A stretch of 64,000 bases of DNA. Origin: Bauldia sp965232525 (GTDB lineage: Bacteria > Pseudomonadota > Alphaproteobacteria > Rhizobiales > Kaistiaceae). Positions within the stretch are counted from its first letter, which is position 1; every line of letters begins with the position of its first letter. The stretch spans positions 1 through 64,000 of the forward strand of contig NZ_OZ246980.1 of NCBI RefSeq assembly GCF_965232525.1. The letters are read 5' to 3'. Shown in pieces: positions 26,740-35,262 of the stretch. The notes under the pieces are model-generated. The model ran no database searches. It was given only the letters and a program-made list of their open reading frames with translations, and was not told where the DNA came from. A program made the translations under genes and the position numbers.

Positions 26740-27693
26740 TTGGCCCCACCCTCAACCAGCGAGCGCACCTTCATCGATCGACCGATCCTGCTCCTGACGC
26801 TGACCTCTCTGCTTTGGTCAATCAACATCGTGCTCGGCCGGTTCATCGCCGGCACCGTACCGCCCGCAGCCCTGTCGCAAATCCGCTGGACCGGCGCGGC
26901 CCTCCTGATCCTGCCCTTCGGCTGGCATTACGTCCGCCGCGACTGGCCGGTCATCCGGCGCAACCTTCCGATCCTCTTGGTGCTGAGCTTCACCGGCATC
27001 ACCATCTACAACACGATGGCCTATTACGGCCTCAATCATACTGAGGCGATCAGCGCGTTGCTGATCCAGTCCGGCGGTCCGCTAGTCGTCGGACTGTGGT
27101 CACTGATCCTGTTTCGCGACCGGCTAACCCGGGCACAACTGATCGGCATCCTGGTTTCCTTGGCCGGCGTCGTGGCAATCCTCAGCCGCGGCCATCCGGA
27201 GATGCTGTTGTCGCTGCGACTGAACCACGGCGACATCTGGATCATGGTCGCCACGTCGATCTACGCGCTCTACACTGTCCTGCTGCGCAAGCGGCCCGCC
27301 ATCCACTTCCTGTCGTTCCTGACCGTGACGATCGCCGCCGGCGCCGTGATGATCGTGCCGATGACGATTGTCGAATACGCCGCCGGGTGGCGTATCAACC
27401 CGACCCCGGCTGCGTTTCTGGTGATGGCGTATGTGATCGTCTTCCCTTCGGTGGTCGCCTACCTGTTCTTCAATCGCGGGGTCGAGCTGATCGGGCCCAA
27501 CCGTGCCGGCCAGTTCTTTCACCTGATCCCGGTGTTCGGTTCGATTCTGGCGATCCTGTTTCTCGGCGAACAGCCGGCCTGGTATCACGGCGTCGGCTAC
27601 GCCCTGATCTTGCTCGGCATCTTCATCGCACAGCGCAGCCGACAGCCGGTCGAACGAGCGGAAAGCGTTCAGCAGAAACAGCTCAGAAACTGA
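26740..27693 (+). CDS. EamA/DMT-superfamily transporter
   Basis: A 317-residue ten-helix transporter of the drug/metabolite family with the usual duplicated EamA repeat. The first repeat runs from LLTLTSLLWSINIVLGRFIAG, and the second begins near NHGDIWIMVATSIYALYTVLL and ends with YHGVGYALILLGIFIAQRSRQ. The start is a TTG at 26740, 11 nt after GGAG; no better in-frame start is seen, so the N-terminus is uncertain. Its 3' end overlaps the convergent serA 3' end by 11 bp. It probably exports an amino acid or metabolite; the specificity is unknown. Confidence 0.88.
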   Translation: MAPPSTSERTFIDRPILLLTLTSLLWSINIVLGRFIAGTVPPAALSQIRWTGAALLILPFGWHYVRRDWPVIRRNLPILLVLSFTGITIYNTMAYYGLNHTEAISALLIQSGGPLVVGLWSLILFRDRLTRAQLIGILVSLAGVVAILSRGHPEMLLSLRLNHGDIWIMVATSIYALYTVLLRKRPAIHFLSFLTVTIAAGAVMIVPMTIVEYAAGWRINPTPAAFLVMAYVIVFPSVVAYLFFNRGVELIGPNRAGQFFHLIPVFGSILAILFLGEQPAWYHGVGYALILLGIFIAQRSRQPVERAESVQQKQLRN

Positions 27694-29269
27694 GGCGCTT
27701 CGCCTGAACCACGCCTTCGAGTTCGCGAACCGCGGCGAGAACCGCATCGCTGACCGGCTCGTCGACTTCCACCAGCGCGATCGCTTCCTCGCCGGCCGCC
27801 GCACGCCCTAGATTGAAAGTGGCGATATTGACATCCTCGCCACCGAGCAGCGTGCCGAGACGGCCGATGAAGCCCGGCTTGTCGCGATTGGTGATGTAGA
27901 GCATGTGGGGGGCGAACGACGCCTCGAGCCCGATGCTCTTGATCTGGATGAGGCGCGGCTTGCCATCGGAAAACACCGTTCCGGCGACCGATCGCTCCTG
28001 CCGCTCGGTGCGGACGGTCAGGCGGATGTAGGTCTCGAAGATACCGCGCTGCGACTGGCGCACCTCGTCAACTTGCATACCGCGGTTTTCAGCGACGATC
28101 GGCGCGTTCACCATGTTCACTTCGGTGAGAATCGGCCGCAGCAGGCCGCACAGCAGCGCGGACGTCAGCGCGTTGGTGTTCATGTCGGCGACATCGCCGG
28201 CATACTCGATGGTAATGCCGCGGATAGTGGTTTCGGTGAGCTGCCCGGCGAACGAGCCGAGCCCCTCGGCGAGACGGACGAACGGCGTCATCCGAGCCGC
28301 TTCCTCCGCCGTAATCGACGGCATGTTCAGGGCATTGGTGACCGCGCCATCGAGCAGGTAGTCGGCCATCTGCTCGGCGACCTGAACAGCGACGTTCTCT
28401 TGCGCCTCGGTGGTCGCCGCACCGAGATGAGGCGTACACACCACATTGGGCAGACCGAACAGCGGGCTCGCCTCTGCCGGCTCGACAGCGAACACGTCGA
28501 TACCGGCGCCGGCGACCTTGCCGCTCTTGATCGCCTCGGCCAGATCTTCCTCGACCACCAGGCCACCGCGGGCGCAATTGATGACGCGGACACCGTCCTT
28601 CATCTTGGCGATCGCGGCGGCATTGATGATGCCCTTGGTCTTGTCGGTGAGCGGCGTGTGCAGAGTGATGAAATCGGCGCGCTTGAGCAGGTCGTCGAGG
28701 CTGACCTTCTCGACGCCGAGTTGGACGGCCCGTTCATCCGACAGGAACGGATCGAAGGCGACGACCCGCATTTTGAGCCCCAGCGCCCGCTCCGCGACGA
28801 TCGAGCCGATATTGCCGCAACCGATGATACCCAGCGTCTTGCCGGTGATCTCGACGCCCATGAAGCGGTTCTTTTCCCACTTGCCGGCCTGAGTGGAGAT
28901 GTCGGCCGCCGGGATTTGCCGGGCAACGGCGAACATCATCGCGACCGCGTGTTCGGCGGTGGTGATCGAATTGCCGAACGGGGTGTTCATGACGATGACG
29001 CCCCGGGCCGTCGCACCATGGACATCGACGTTGTCGACACCAATGCCGGCGCGGCCAACGACCTTTAGGTTTTCAGCGACGCCGAGAATTTTTTCGGTGA
29101 CCTTGGTTGCCGAGCGGATCGCCAGTCCATCGTAGCCGTTGATGGCGGCGAGCAGCGCATCCTTGTCCTTGCCGAGATCAGGCTGGTAGTCGACCTCGAC
29201 GCCGCGATCCTTGAACACCTGGACGGCGGTCGGGGAGAGCTTGTCGGAAACGAGTACGCGAGGGGACAT
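27683..29269 (-). CDS. serA: D-3-phosphoglycerate dehydrogenase
   Basis: A 528-residue enzyme of the long type, making the first step of serine synthesis with NAD. The substrate-binding domain has VVGRAGIGVDNVDV. The nucleotide-binding domain has LGIIGCGNIGS at about residues 146-156, and the catalytic His is in TPHLGAATTEA. An intervening domain is followed by a C-terminal ACT domain (GFIGRLGTLLGGEDVNIATF) that may sense serine. The ATG at 29269 has GGAGG 8 nt upstream. It lies downstream of serC with a hairpin between, and overlaps the EamA gene tail-to-tail. Confidence 0.97.
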   Translation of the reverse strand: MSPRVLVSDKLSPTAVQVFKDRGVEVDYQPDLGKDKDALLAAINGYDGLAIRSATKVTEKILGVAENLKVVGRAGIGVDNVDVHGATARGVIVMNTPFGNSITTAEHAVAMMFAVARQIPAADISTQAGKWEKNRFMGVEITGKTLGIIGCGNIGSIVAERALGLKMRVVAFDPFLSDERAVQLGVEKVSLDDLLKRADFITLHTPLTDKTKGIINAAAIAKMKDGVRVINCARGGLVVEEDLAEAIKSGKVAGAGIDVFAVEPAEASPLFGLPNVVCTPHLGAATTEAQENVAVQVAEQMADYLLDGAVTNALNMPSITAEEAARMTPFVRLAEGLGSFAGQLTETTIRGITIEYAGDVADMNTNALTSALLCGLLRPILTEVNMVNAPIVAENRGMQVDEVRQSQRGIFETYIRLTVRTERQERSVAGTVFSDGKPRLIQIKSIGLEASFAPHMLYITNRDKPGFIGRLGTLLGGEDVNIATFNLGRAAAGEEAIALVEVDEPVSDAVLAAVRELEGVVQAKRLSF

Positions 29270-29309
29270 GGTTTCGTCCTCCAGTCGAACGGTTTGAAGA
29301 GCGTGTTCG

Positions 29310-29338
29310 GATCGGCCGACCAGCAAGGTCGGCCGATC
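29310..29338 (-). other. Perfect 12-bp stem-loop between serC and serA
   Basis: A perfect inverted repeat GATCGGCCGACC/GGTCGGCCGATC with a 5-nt loop lies between the serC stop (29352) and the serA start (29269). There is no T-run on the minus strand. It could be a partial terminator or an mRNA stabiliser that sets the serC:serA ratio. Confidence 0.6.
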
Positions 29339-29351
29339 GTGTTCGCTAGAC

Positions 29352-30542
29352 CTAGGCCGCCTGTTTCAGCGCCGTCTTCTCCAGGGCGAAGGCCCAGTCG
29401 AGCCATTCGGTCAGGATGGCAAGGTCGGATGTCTCAATGGTCGCGCCGGCCCAGATGCGCAGGTGCGGCGGCGCATCGCGGTGGAAGGCGATGTCGTGCG
29501 CGATACCCTCGGCATCAAGCCGGGCGACCATGCCGCGGACGAAGGCTTCGTGGCCAGCCGCATCGAGGCCGGTGATCGCAGGATCAACGACCTTGAGACA
29601 GACCGAGGTGGTCGAGCGGGTCGCCGGATCTTCGGCGAAGAAATCGACCCATGGCGTCCGTGCTGCCCAATCGGCAACCGCGGCGAAGTTGCCCTCGACC
29701 CGGCCGATTAGGCCGCTCAGGCCGCCGGCCGACTGGGCCCAGCGCAGTGCGTCGAGATAATCCTCGACGCACAGCATCGACGGGGTGTTGATGGTCATGC
29801 CGACGAAGATGCCGTCGTTGAGCTTGCCGCCCTTGGTCATCCGGAAAATCTTGGGCAGAGGCCGTGGGGGCGTGAACGCCTCCAGGCGTTCGACTGCCCG
29901 CGGGCTGAGGATCAGCATGCCGTGCGCTGCCTCGCCGCCAAGCGCCTTCTGCCAGGAGAAGGTCACGACATCGAGCTTGTCGAAGGGGAGCGGCATCGCA
30001 AAGGCGGCCGATGTCGCATCGCAGATCGTCAAACCTCCACGATCCGCGGCAATCCAGTCGCCGTTGGGGACGCGCACGCCCGAAGTCGTGCCGTTCCAGG
30101 TGAACACCACGTCGTGGTCGGAATCGACAGCCGAAAGATCGGCGATCCCGCCGTAGTCGGCCTTGAGCACGCGGACATCATCGAGCTTCAGTTGCTTGAC
30201 CACGTCGGTCACCCAGCCGAGGCCAAAACTCTCCCAGGCGAGCACATCGACGGGCCGGGCGCCGAGCAACGACCACAAGGCCATCTCGACCGCGCCGGTG
30301 TCGGAGGCCGGGACGATGCCGATGCGATAGTCGTCCGGAACTTCGAGAACCTCGCGGGTGAGGTCGATCGCCTGCTTGAGCTTGGCCTTGCCGATCTTGG
30401 AGCGGTGGGAGCGGCCCAGCGCGGCATCGCTCAAGGCTTCCAACGACCAGCCAGGTCGCTTGGCGCAGGGTCCGGAAGAGAAGTTGGGATTGGCCGGCCG
30501 CTGCGCAGGCGCAGCGATGCCGGAAACGGCGGTGTCTGTCAT
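29352..30542 (-). CDS. serC: Phosphoserine aminotransferase
   Basis: A 396-residue PLP enzyme of the alphaproteobacterial long SerC type, converting 3-phosphohydroxypyruvate to phosphoserine. The N-terminal PNFSSGPCAKRPGW is characteristic. The PLP lysine lies in TFSWQKALGGEAAHG, and a substrate-binding region is seen as IVPASDTGAVEMALWSLLG. The adjacent serA catalyses the step before. Upstream lies a structured leader (30547-30586) and a TTGACA promoter. Confidence 0.96.
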   Translation of the reverse strand: MTDTAVSGIAAPAQRPANPNFSSGPCAKRPGWSLEALSDAALGRSHRSKIGKAKLKQAIDLTREVLEVPDDYRIGIVPASDTGAVEMALWSLLGARPVDVLAWESFGLGWVTDVVKQLKLDDVRVLKADYGGIADLSAVDSDHDVVFTWNGTTSGVRVPNGDWIAADRGGLTICDATSAAFAMPLPFDKLDVVTFSWQKALGGEAAHGMLILSPRAVERLEAFTPPRPLPKIFRMTKGGKLNDGIFVGMTINTPSMLCVEDYLDALRWAQSAGGLSGLIGRVEGNFAAVADWAARTPWVDFFAEDPATRSTTSVCLKVVDPAITGLDAAGHEAFVRGMVARLDAEGIAHDIAFHRDAPPHLRIWAGATIETSDLAILTEWLDWAFALEKTALKQAA

Positions 30543-30546
30543 CTTG

Positions 30547-30586
30547 TATCTACCCTTTCAGATAGGCGCCCCTCGTTGGGGAGGGG
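30547..30586 (-). promoter_or_regulatory. serC leader RNA candidate (serC motif)
   Basis: On the minus strand two hairpins precede serC: CCCCTC-CCCAAC-GAGGGG (30569-30586) and TATCT-GAAAGGGT-AGATA (30547-30564). The second presents the Shine-Dalgarno-like AAAGGGT in its loop, 5 nt before the start codon region. A two-hairpin serC RNA motif upstream of serC in Alphaproteobacteria was described by comparative genomics; this matches it in position and overall form from memory. The ligand, if any, is unknown. Confidence 0.65.
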
Positions 30587-30599
30587 TGTCCCGCCGCCG

Positions 30600-30628
30600 G
30601 CATTAGGCCCCTGCTAGGTTGATGTCAA
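30600..30628 (-). promoter_or_regulatory. Candidate serC promoter
   Basis: The minus strand has a perfect -35 TTGACA (30623-30628). A -10 of the form CCTAAT/TAATGC lies 15-17 nt downstream and is only a partial match. Transcription from here would start just upstream of the two leader hairpins. Confidence 0.45.
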
Positions 30629-30713
30629 GCGCCGACAATCACCAAGCCGCCACCGCCAAATGTTTGGGCGACACGCGATGACTAAGGCGACCAACGCCTA
30701 GCCGACGGATCGC

Positions 30714-31667
30714 TTACCTGAACAGAGTCCAGGGCCACTTGGAGCGCCCCGGGCGTCTTTGCGCCCCTGACAGGTAGGCATTGGCGAACGCACTCGACAA
30801 CCAAGACACGGCAATGTTCCCGTCACGCTCATGGATACCGTTCGGCGGTCCATGAGGCGTGTTGTTGGCGTCCACGACGTAAATCCGCTGCGACTGGCAG
30901 TCGCGGAGAATGTCGAGTTCGCCGATCTCCAGACCTATTTCTTTCGTGTAGCGTGCAATGGTCTGAAGCTCGGCCTCTGAAAAGACATCGCGGAGGCCGG
31001 CGAGCTGGGCGTAGGTGTTCCTGTTCTTGAAGCGTGTCGAAAGCGGCCGATACTTCAGGTAGCTGAAAAGCGGTTCATAGTTGATGATGGGGACGCGCAG
31101 ATCCTCGACCAGCGCATCCGCGATGGAATTGTCGACAACGCGCTGATAAACGAATTTCGGATTGATAGCGACCAACGGCCCTTCTTTGACCCTGCCGTTA
31201 TGGGTCCCATTCTTTCGAGATTTCTCGACCAGGGGTCCTTCATGACGGATTGGATCGACGCTTAAGTCGTAGCCGAAGCACTTCTCGAATTCTTTTTGAA
31301 CAACACGCTTATCGTCATTGAAGTGAGTCGCATTGATGAAGTGAGTATTTTTATGCCGGCGCGACAAACGCTCGATCTTCTTCCGCAGCTTGGCTCCGGC
31401 ACCGTATATCCACGGATTCCATACTAGAACGAGTTCGGTGTCGTGATCGATCGCGGAGGGACGAGCCCATTTGAGACCGAGCTGATTTGCAATCTTTTGG
31501 TAAACGGACCTGCTGAGGTGCTCGCGGTCGCCAATGACCGGCACTGTGAGCGGACTCCGATGGCTCGCCGCTATATGTCGCGCTGCGGCGATCTGCGCCG
31601 TCGGAATAAGGTTCTGTGCCTCCGGGTCAGTTTTCTGACCCGGAGCTGCCTGGCTCGCCATCCCCAA
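30714..31667 (-). CDS. ATP-grasp-like protein of unknown function
   Basis: A 317-residue protein I do not firmly recognise. Its C-terminal part contains EIGLEIGELDILRD followed by RIYVVDANNTPHGPPN, which looks like the metal- and ATP-binding end of an ATP-grasp fold (Glu and Asn ligands). The middle part has basic, polar stretches (SRKNGTHNGRVKEGPLVAI) rather than a clear glycine-rich loop. No signal peptide or membrane helix is seen. Base composition is visibly less GC-rich than its neighbours. It sits alone between serC and ftsH. ATP-grasp ligases join a carboxylate to an amine or thiol, but no substrate can be named. Confidence 0.6.
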   Translation of the reverse strand: MGMASQAAPGQKTDPEAQNLIPTAQIAAARHIAASHRSPLTVPVIGDREHLSRSVYQKIANQLGLKWARPSAIDHDTELVLVWNPWIYGAGAKLRKKIERLSRRHKNTHFINATHFNDDKRVVQKEFEKCFGYDLSVDPIRHEGPLVEKSRKNGTHNGRVKEGPLVAINPKFVYQRVVDNSIADALVEDLRVPIINYEPLFSYLKYRPLSTRFKNRNTYAQLAGLRDVFSEAELQTIARYTKEIGLEIGELDILRDCQSQRIYVVDANNTPHGPPNGIHERDGNIAVSWLSSAFANAYLSGAQRRPGRSKWPWTLFR

Positions 31668-31887
31668 CCCGTATCTCGGCCCCTAGCGGGACGCTGACGT
31701 CGAAATCCTCCGCCTCAATGGCGCGTCATTAATGCCCGACACGCGCGAGTGCAACCTTCCTGTGCTACTATAGCGCAAGTTTGTCTATCGTCGAACATCG
31801 CGCTGTTCATCGTCAAATCAGACGGAACGCGATCCCGAGCCCTTCAATCGAGGGAGGCGAAGTCGAGAAGCCATTGCCGCAAGCAGA

Positions 31888-33810
31888 CTAGGCCTGCGGC
31901 TGGGGCTCCAGACCAGCGTCCGGCTCGCCGCCGGTGTCCTTCGGCTTGGTGACCGGCACGGCAGACCCACGCGAGGCCGGTTGATCGTCGTCGGTATCAC
32001 GCACCGGGCGCTTGCCGGCAAGCAGGTCCTTGATCTCCTCACCAGACAGCGTCTCGAACTCGAGCAGGCCCTGGGCAAGGGCTTCAAGATCGTCGCGGTG
32101 ATCGGTCAGGATGCGTTGCGCCTCAGCCAGACCGCTCTCGACCAGGCGCCGGATTTCAGCGTCGATCTTCTGGGCAGTCTCCTCGGAGATCGACTGTTGC
32201 CGCGATACCGAATGACCGAGGAAGACTTCCTCCTGGTTCTCGCCATAGGCAACTGTGCCGAGTTCTTCCGACAAACCCCAGCGAGTCACCATCATCCGGG
32301 CGAGCCGCGTCGCACCTTCGATGTCGGACGCGGCGCCGGACGTGACCTTGTCGCGGCCGAAAACGATCTCCTCGGCGACCCGGCCGCCCATCATGATCGC
32401 GAGGCGCGAGGTCATCTGTTCAAGGCTCATCGACAGCTTGTCGCGTTCGGGCAGTTGCATCACCATGCCGAGCGCCCGGCCGCGCGGGATGATCGTCGCC
32501 TTGTGGACCGGATCGGTCGCCGGCACCTTTAGCGCGACCAGAGCGTGGCCCGCTTCGTGATAGGCCGTGAGGCGCTTCTCGTCCTCGGTCATGACAAGGG
32601 TGCGCCGCTCGGCGCCCATCATCACCTTGTCCTTGGCATCCTCGAACTCTGCCATGGTGACCAGACGCTTGCCGCGCCGGGCGGCGAGCAACGCCGCCTC
32701 GTTGACCAGGTTCATCAGATCGGCGCCGGAGAAACCGGGCGTGCCGCGGGCAACAGTCTTGAGCTCGACATCCGGCGCCAGCGGCACCTTGCGAACGTGA
32801 ACTTTGAGAATCTTTTCGCGGCCGACGACATCCGGATTGGGCACCACGATCTGGCGGTCGAAACGGCCAGGACGCAACAGCGCCGGGTCGAGCACGTCGG
32901 GCCGGTTGGTGGCGGCGATCAGGATGATCCCCTCGTTCGCCTCGAAACCGTCCATCTCGACCAGCAACTGGTTCAGGGTCTGCTCGCGCTCGTCGTTGCC
33001 GCCACCGAGGCCGGCGCCACGGTGACGGCCGACCGCATCGATCTCGTCGATGAAGATGATGCATGGCGCGTTCTTCTTCGCCTGCTCGAACATGTCGCGG
33101 ACACGGCTGGCACCAACACCGACGAACATCTCGACGAAGTCCGAGCCGGAGATTGTGAAGAACGGAACGTTCGCCTCGCCGGCGATAGCACGAGCGAGCA
33201 GCGTCTTACCGGTGCCGGGCGGGCCGACCAGCAGCACGCCGCGTGGGATACGACCGCCGAGTCGCTGGAACTTCTGCGGATCGCGCAAGAACTCGACGAT
33301 CTCCTGCAAGTCCTCCTTGGCTTCGTCGACGCCGGCGACATCCTCGAACGTCACCCGGCCATGCGCCTCGTTGAGCAGCTTGGCCTTCGACTTGCCGAAA
33401 CCGAGCGCCTTGCCGCCGGTTCCCTGCATCTGGCGCATGAAGAAAATCCATACCGCCAGGATGATGAACATCGGCGCCCAGGAGAGCAGGATCCCGAACA
33501 GCGAACTGCCGGCCTCGGCCGGTGGCTGCGCGGTAATCTCAACGCCACGGTCCTCAAGCCGCTGGACCAGCTCCGAATCGTTCGGGGCGAAGGTCTGGAA
33601 CGAACCGCCGGTGTTGTAGGTCCCGGTGATGTCCTGCCCGGAAATCGTGACGGTGCTGACGTCGCCGTCGTTCACTTTTTGCAGAAATTCGGAGTAGCTG
33701 ATCTCCGACCCACCGACCCGCTGACTGGAGGTCTGAAACAGATTGAAGAGGGCGATCAGGACGAGCCCGATGATCACCCACAACGCAAAACTGCGAAAAT
33801 TCGCGTTCAT
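31888..33810 (-). CDS. ftsH: ATP-dependent zinc metalloprotease FtsH
   Basis: A 640-residue membrane AAA protease. It has TM1 near residues 8-26, a periplasmic domain, and TM2 (PMFIILAVWIFFMRQMQG). The AAA domain shows Walker A GPPGTGKTLLARA, pore loop FVEMFVG and Walker B CIIFIDEIDAVG, with the SRH arginines after ATNRPDVLDPALLRPGRF. The zinc site HEAGHA lies near residue 420. It degrades LpxC-like, sigma-32 and misassembled membrane proteins. It is downstream of tilS but has its own promoter candidate (33859-33887), and the C-terminal tail is Pro/Gly-rich. Confidence 0.97.
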   Translation of the reverse strand: MNANFRSFALWVIIGLVLIALFNLFQTSSQRVGGSEISYSEFLQKVNDGDVSTVTISGQDITGTYNTGGSFQTFAPNDSELVQRLEDRGVEITAQPPAEAGSSLFGILLSWAPMFIILAVWIFFMRQMQGTGGKALGFGKSKAKLLNEAHGRVTFEDVAGVDEAKEDLQEIVEFLRDPQKFQRLGGRIPRGVLLVGPPGTGKTLLARAIAGEANVPFFTISGSDFVEMFVGVGASRVRDMFEQAKKNAPCIIFIDEIDAVGRHRGAGLGGGNDEREQTLNQLLVEMDGFEANEGIILIAATNRPDVLDPALLRPGRFDRQIVVPNPDVVGREKILKVHVRKVPLAPDVELKTVARGTPGFSGADLMNLVNEAALLAARRGKRLVTMAEFEDAKDKVMMGAERRTLVMTEDEKRLTAYHEAGHALVALKVPATDPVHKATIIPRGRALGMVMQLPERDKLSMSLEQMTSRLAIMMGGRVAEEIVFGRDKVTSGAASDIEGATRLARMMVTRWGLSEELGTVAYGENQEEVFLGHSVSRQQSISEETAQKIDAEIRRLVESGLAEAQRILTDHRDDLEALAQGLLEFETLSGEEIKDLLAGKRPVRDTDDDQPASRGSAVPVTKPKDTGGEPDAGLEPQPQA

Positions 33811-33858
33811 GCTTGCCCTTTACGGCGGAAAGCCGCGCAATCCCTGTGTTCGTTCCGT

Positions 33859-33887
33859 AAGATAGGTCCCGGCCAAGGGAATTCCAA
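33859..33887 (-). promoter_or_regulatory. Candidate ftsH promoter
   Basis: On the minus strand, TTGGAA (33882-33887) and TATCTT (33859-33864) are separated by exactly 17 nt, about 50 bp before the ftsH start. Each hexamer matches four of six sigma-70 consensus bases. CCTATCTT also resembles the alphaproteobacterial RpoH -10 element, so heat-shock control is possible but not shown. Confidence 0.45.
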
Positions 33888-33945
33888 CTGAAGATTGCCC
33901 GGCTAACGTGCCGGAATTACGACAGCCTTTGCGGCAACGAGAGGC

Positions 33946-35262
33946 TCATCGGTCGAAGACCGGAAACAGCGGCGGCTTGGCGATCCGGTCACTGACCACC
34001 TCGGTAGCGACCACCGACCAGTCTTCAGGTGTGCGACCGCGATCGGAAAGGGTCGGCGCTCCAATTAACCGGTCGCGCTGCCAGATACCCGGCTGAACCG
34101 ACACCATCGCGGCAGGGAGGCCTTCGGGCCGGCGAACACGTTCCCGTGATGACGCCTGCAAGCCGACTGGCCCGATTGATACGTCCGGCGGCATATCCGC
34201 CGCGACCGCGACCCGAAACCGACGATCCCAGAGTGCGGTGGACACTGACCGCGCCGGAACGTGCGGTAGGCCCTGACGCCCGAATTCCCGATAGAACCGC
34301 AAGGCGCCGCGATGCGGATCGATCACCACGCCGCCAAGCGTGCGCCGTCGCGGACCGTCGACCAGACTGGCGTCCAGAGCCTGAAGCCGGCGATAGCGCG
34401 GCGGATAGTCGGCACCGCCGACCGCCATCAGCATCCGTGCAAGCAACCGCAGACGAACGGCTTCCGGCGCGTCGGCGTAGGCGTCCTGCAAAACGCGGGC
34501 GGTGGCGTATCGATCGACAGTGACCGCCTCGGCGATCAAGGCGTCGACGGCGCCGTCGATCGCTACCGCCGCCGCTGCGAACCGTTCGGCCGCCTCGGCA
34601 AGGTCCGCCGCCCCTAGTCCCGCCCGCTTCAACGCCGGCATCGCCTCGCGGATACGGACGCGGAGAAAGCGCCGGTCGCGGTTCATCGGATCGTCAATCG
34701 GGGTGAGGCCGGCCGCCGCGGTGGTCGCCGCAAGGCGTGTTCGGGGGACGTCGAGGAAGGGGCGGAACACTGTTAGGGCTCCGCTGTCGACCATCCGCCG
34801 CATCCCCGCGAGCCCGAACACGCCGGAACCGCTTTTCAGCCGCATCAGAACGGTCTCGGCCTGATCGTCACGGTGATGCGCGGTGAGGAGGTGGGTAGCG
34901 CCGGCGGCGCCAGCGGCTTCGGTGAGTAGCCGGTAGCGGCGTTCCCGGGCGACGGCCTCGACGTTCGCTACGGGCCGTGGATCGGTCGAGACTAGCACCC
35001 GAACCGGCAAACCGCGCGTCCTGACGACGTCTGCGACTGAGGCGGCTTCCGCCGCCGATTCAGGCCGCAGCCGATGATCGACAGTGAATACAACCACCGC
35101 CGGCCGGTCCGGACGCCGGCGCCATCGGTCGATCGTATCGAGAAGGGCGAGCGAGTCGGCGCCACCGGAAACGGCAAGCGCGATTCGCGGTGCGTCAGCA
35201 ACGGGCGCGAAGAGCGTTTCGCGCTCCGCTTCGGTCAGCGGTGTTTGGTCAGCAGCTGGCAA
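33946..35262 (-). CDS. tilS: tRNA(Ile)-lysidine synthase
   Basis: A 438-residue PP-loop ATPase that converts C34 of tRNA-Ile(CAT) to lysidine, an essential step. The motif LAVSGGADSLALL lies close to the N-terminus, then the VDHRLRPESAAEA and HHRDDQAETVLMRL segments characteristic of TilS. C-terminal substrate-binding domains follow. The start is taken as TTG at 35262, overlapping the end of cpoB by 14 bp; the frame stays open for 97 more codons upstream, but that stretch is antisense-free cpoB coding sequence in another frame and is not TilS-like. The order cpoB-tilS-ftsH is conserved in Alphaproteobacteria. Confidence 0.93.
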   Translation of the reverse strand: MPAADQTPLTEAERETLFAPVADAPRIALAVSGGADSLALLDTIDRWRRRPDRPAVVVFTVDHRLRPESAAEAASVADVVRTRGLPVRVLVSTDPRPVANVEAVARERRYRLLTEAAGAAGATHLLTAHHRDDQAETVLMRLKSGSGVFGLAGMRRMVDSGALTVFRPFLDVPRTRLAATTAAAGLTPIDDPMNRDRRFLRVRIREAMPALKRAGLGAADLAEAAERFAAAAVAIDGAVDALIAEAVTVDRYATARVLQDAYADAPEAVRLRLLARMLMAVGGADYPPRYRRLQALDASLVDGPRRRTLGGVVIDPHRGALRFYREFGRQGLPHVPARSVSTALWDRRFRVAVAADMPPDVSIGPVGLQASSRERVRRPEGLPAAMVSVQPGIWQRDRLIGAPTLSDRGRTPEDWSVVATEVVSDRIAKPPLFPVFDR

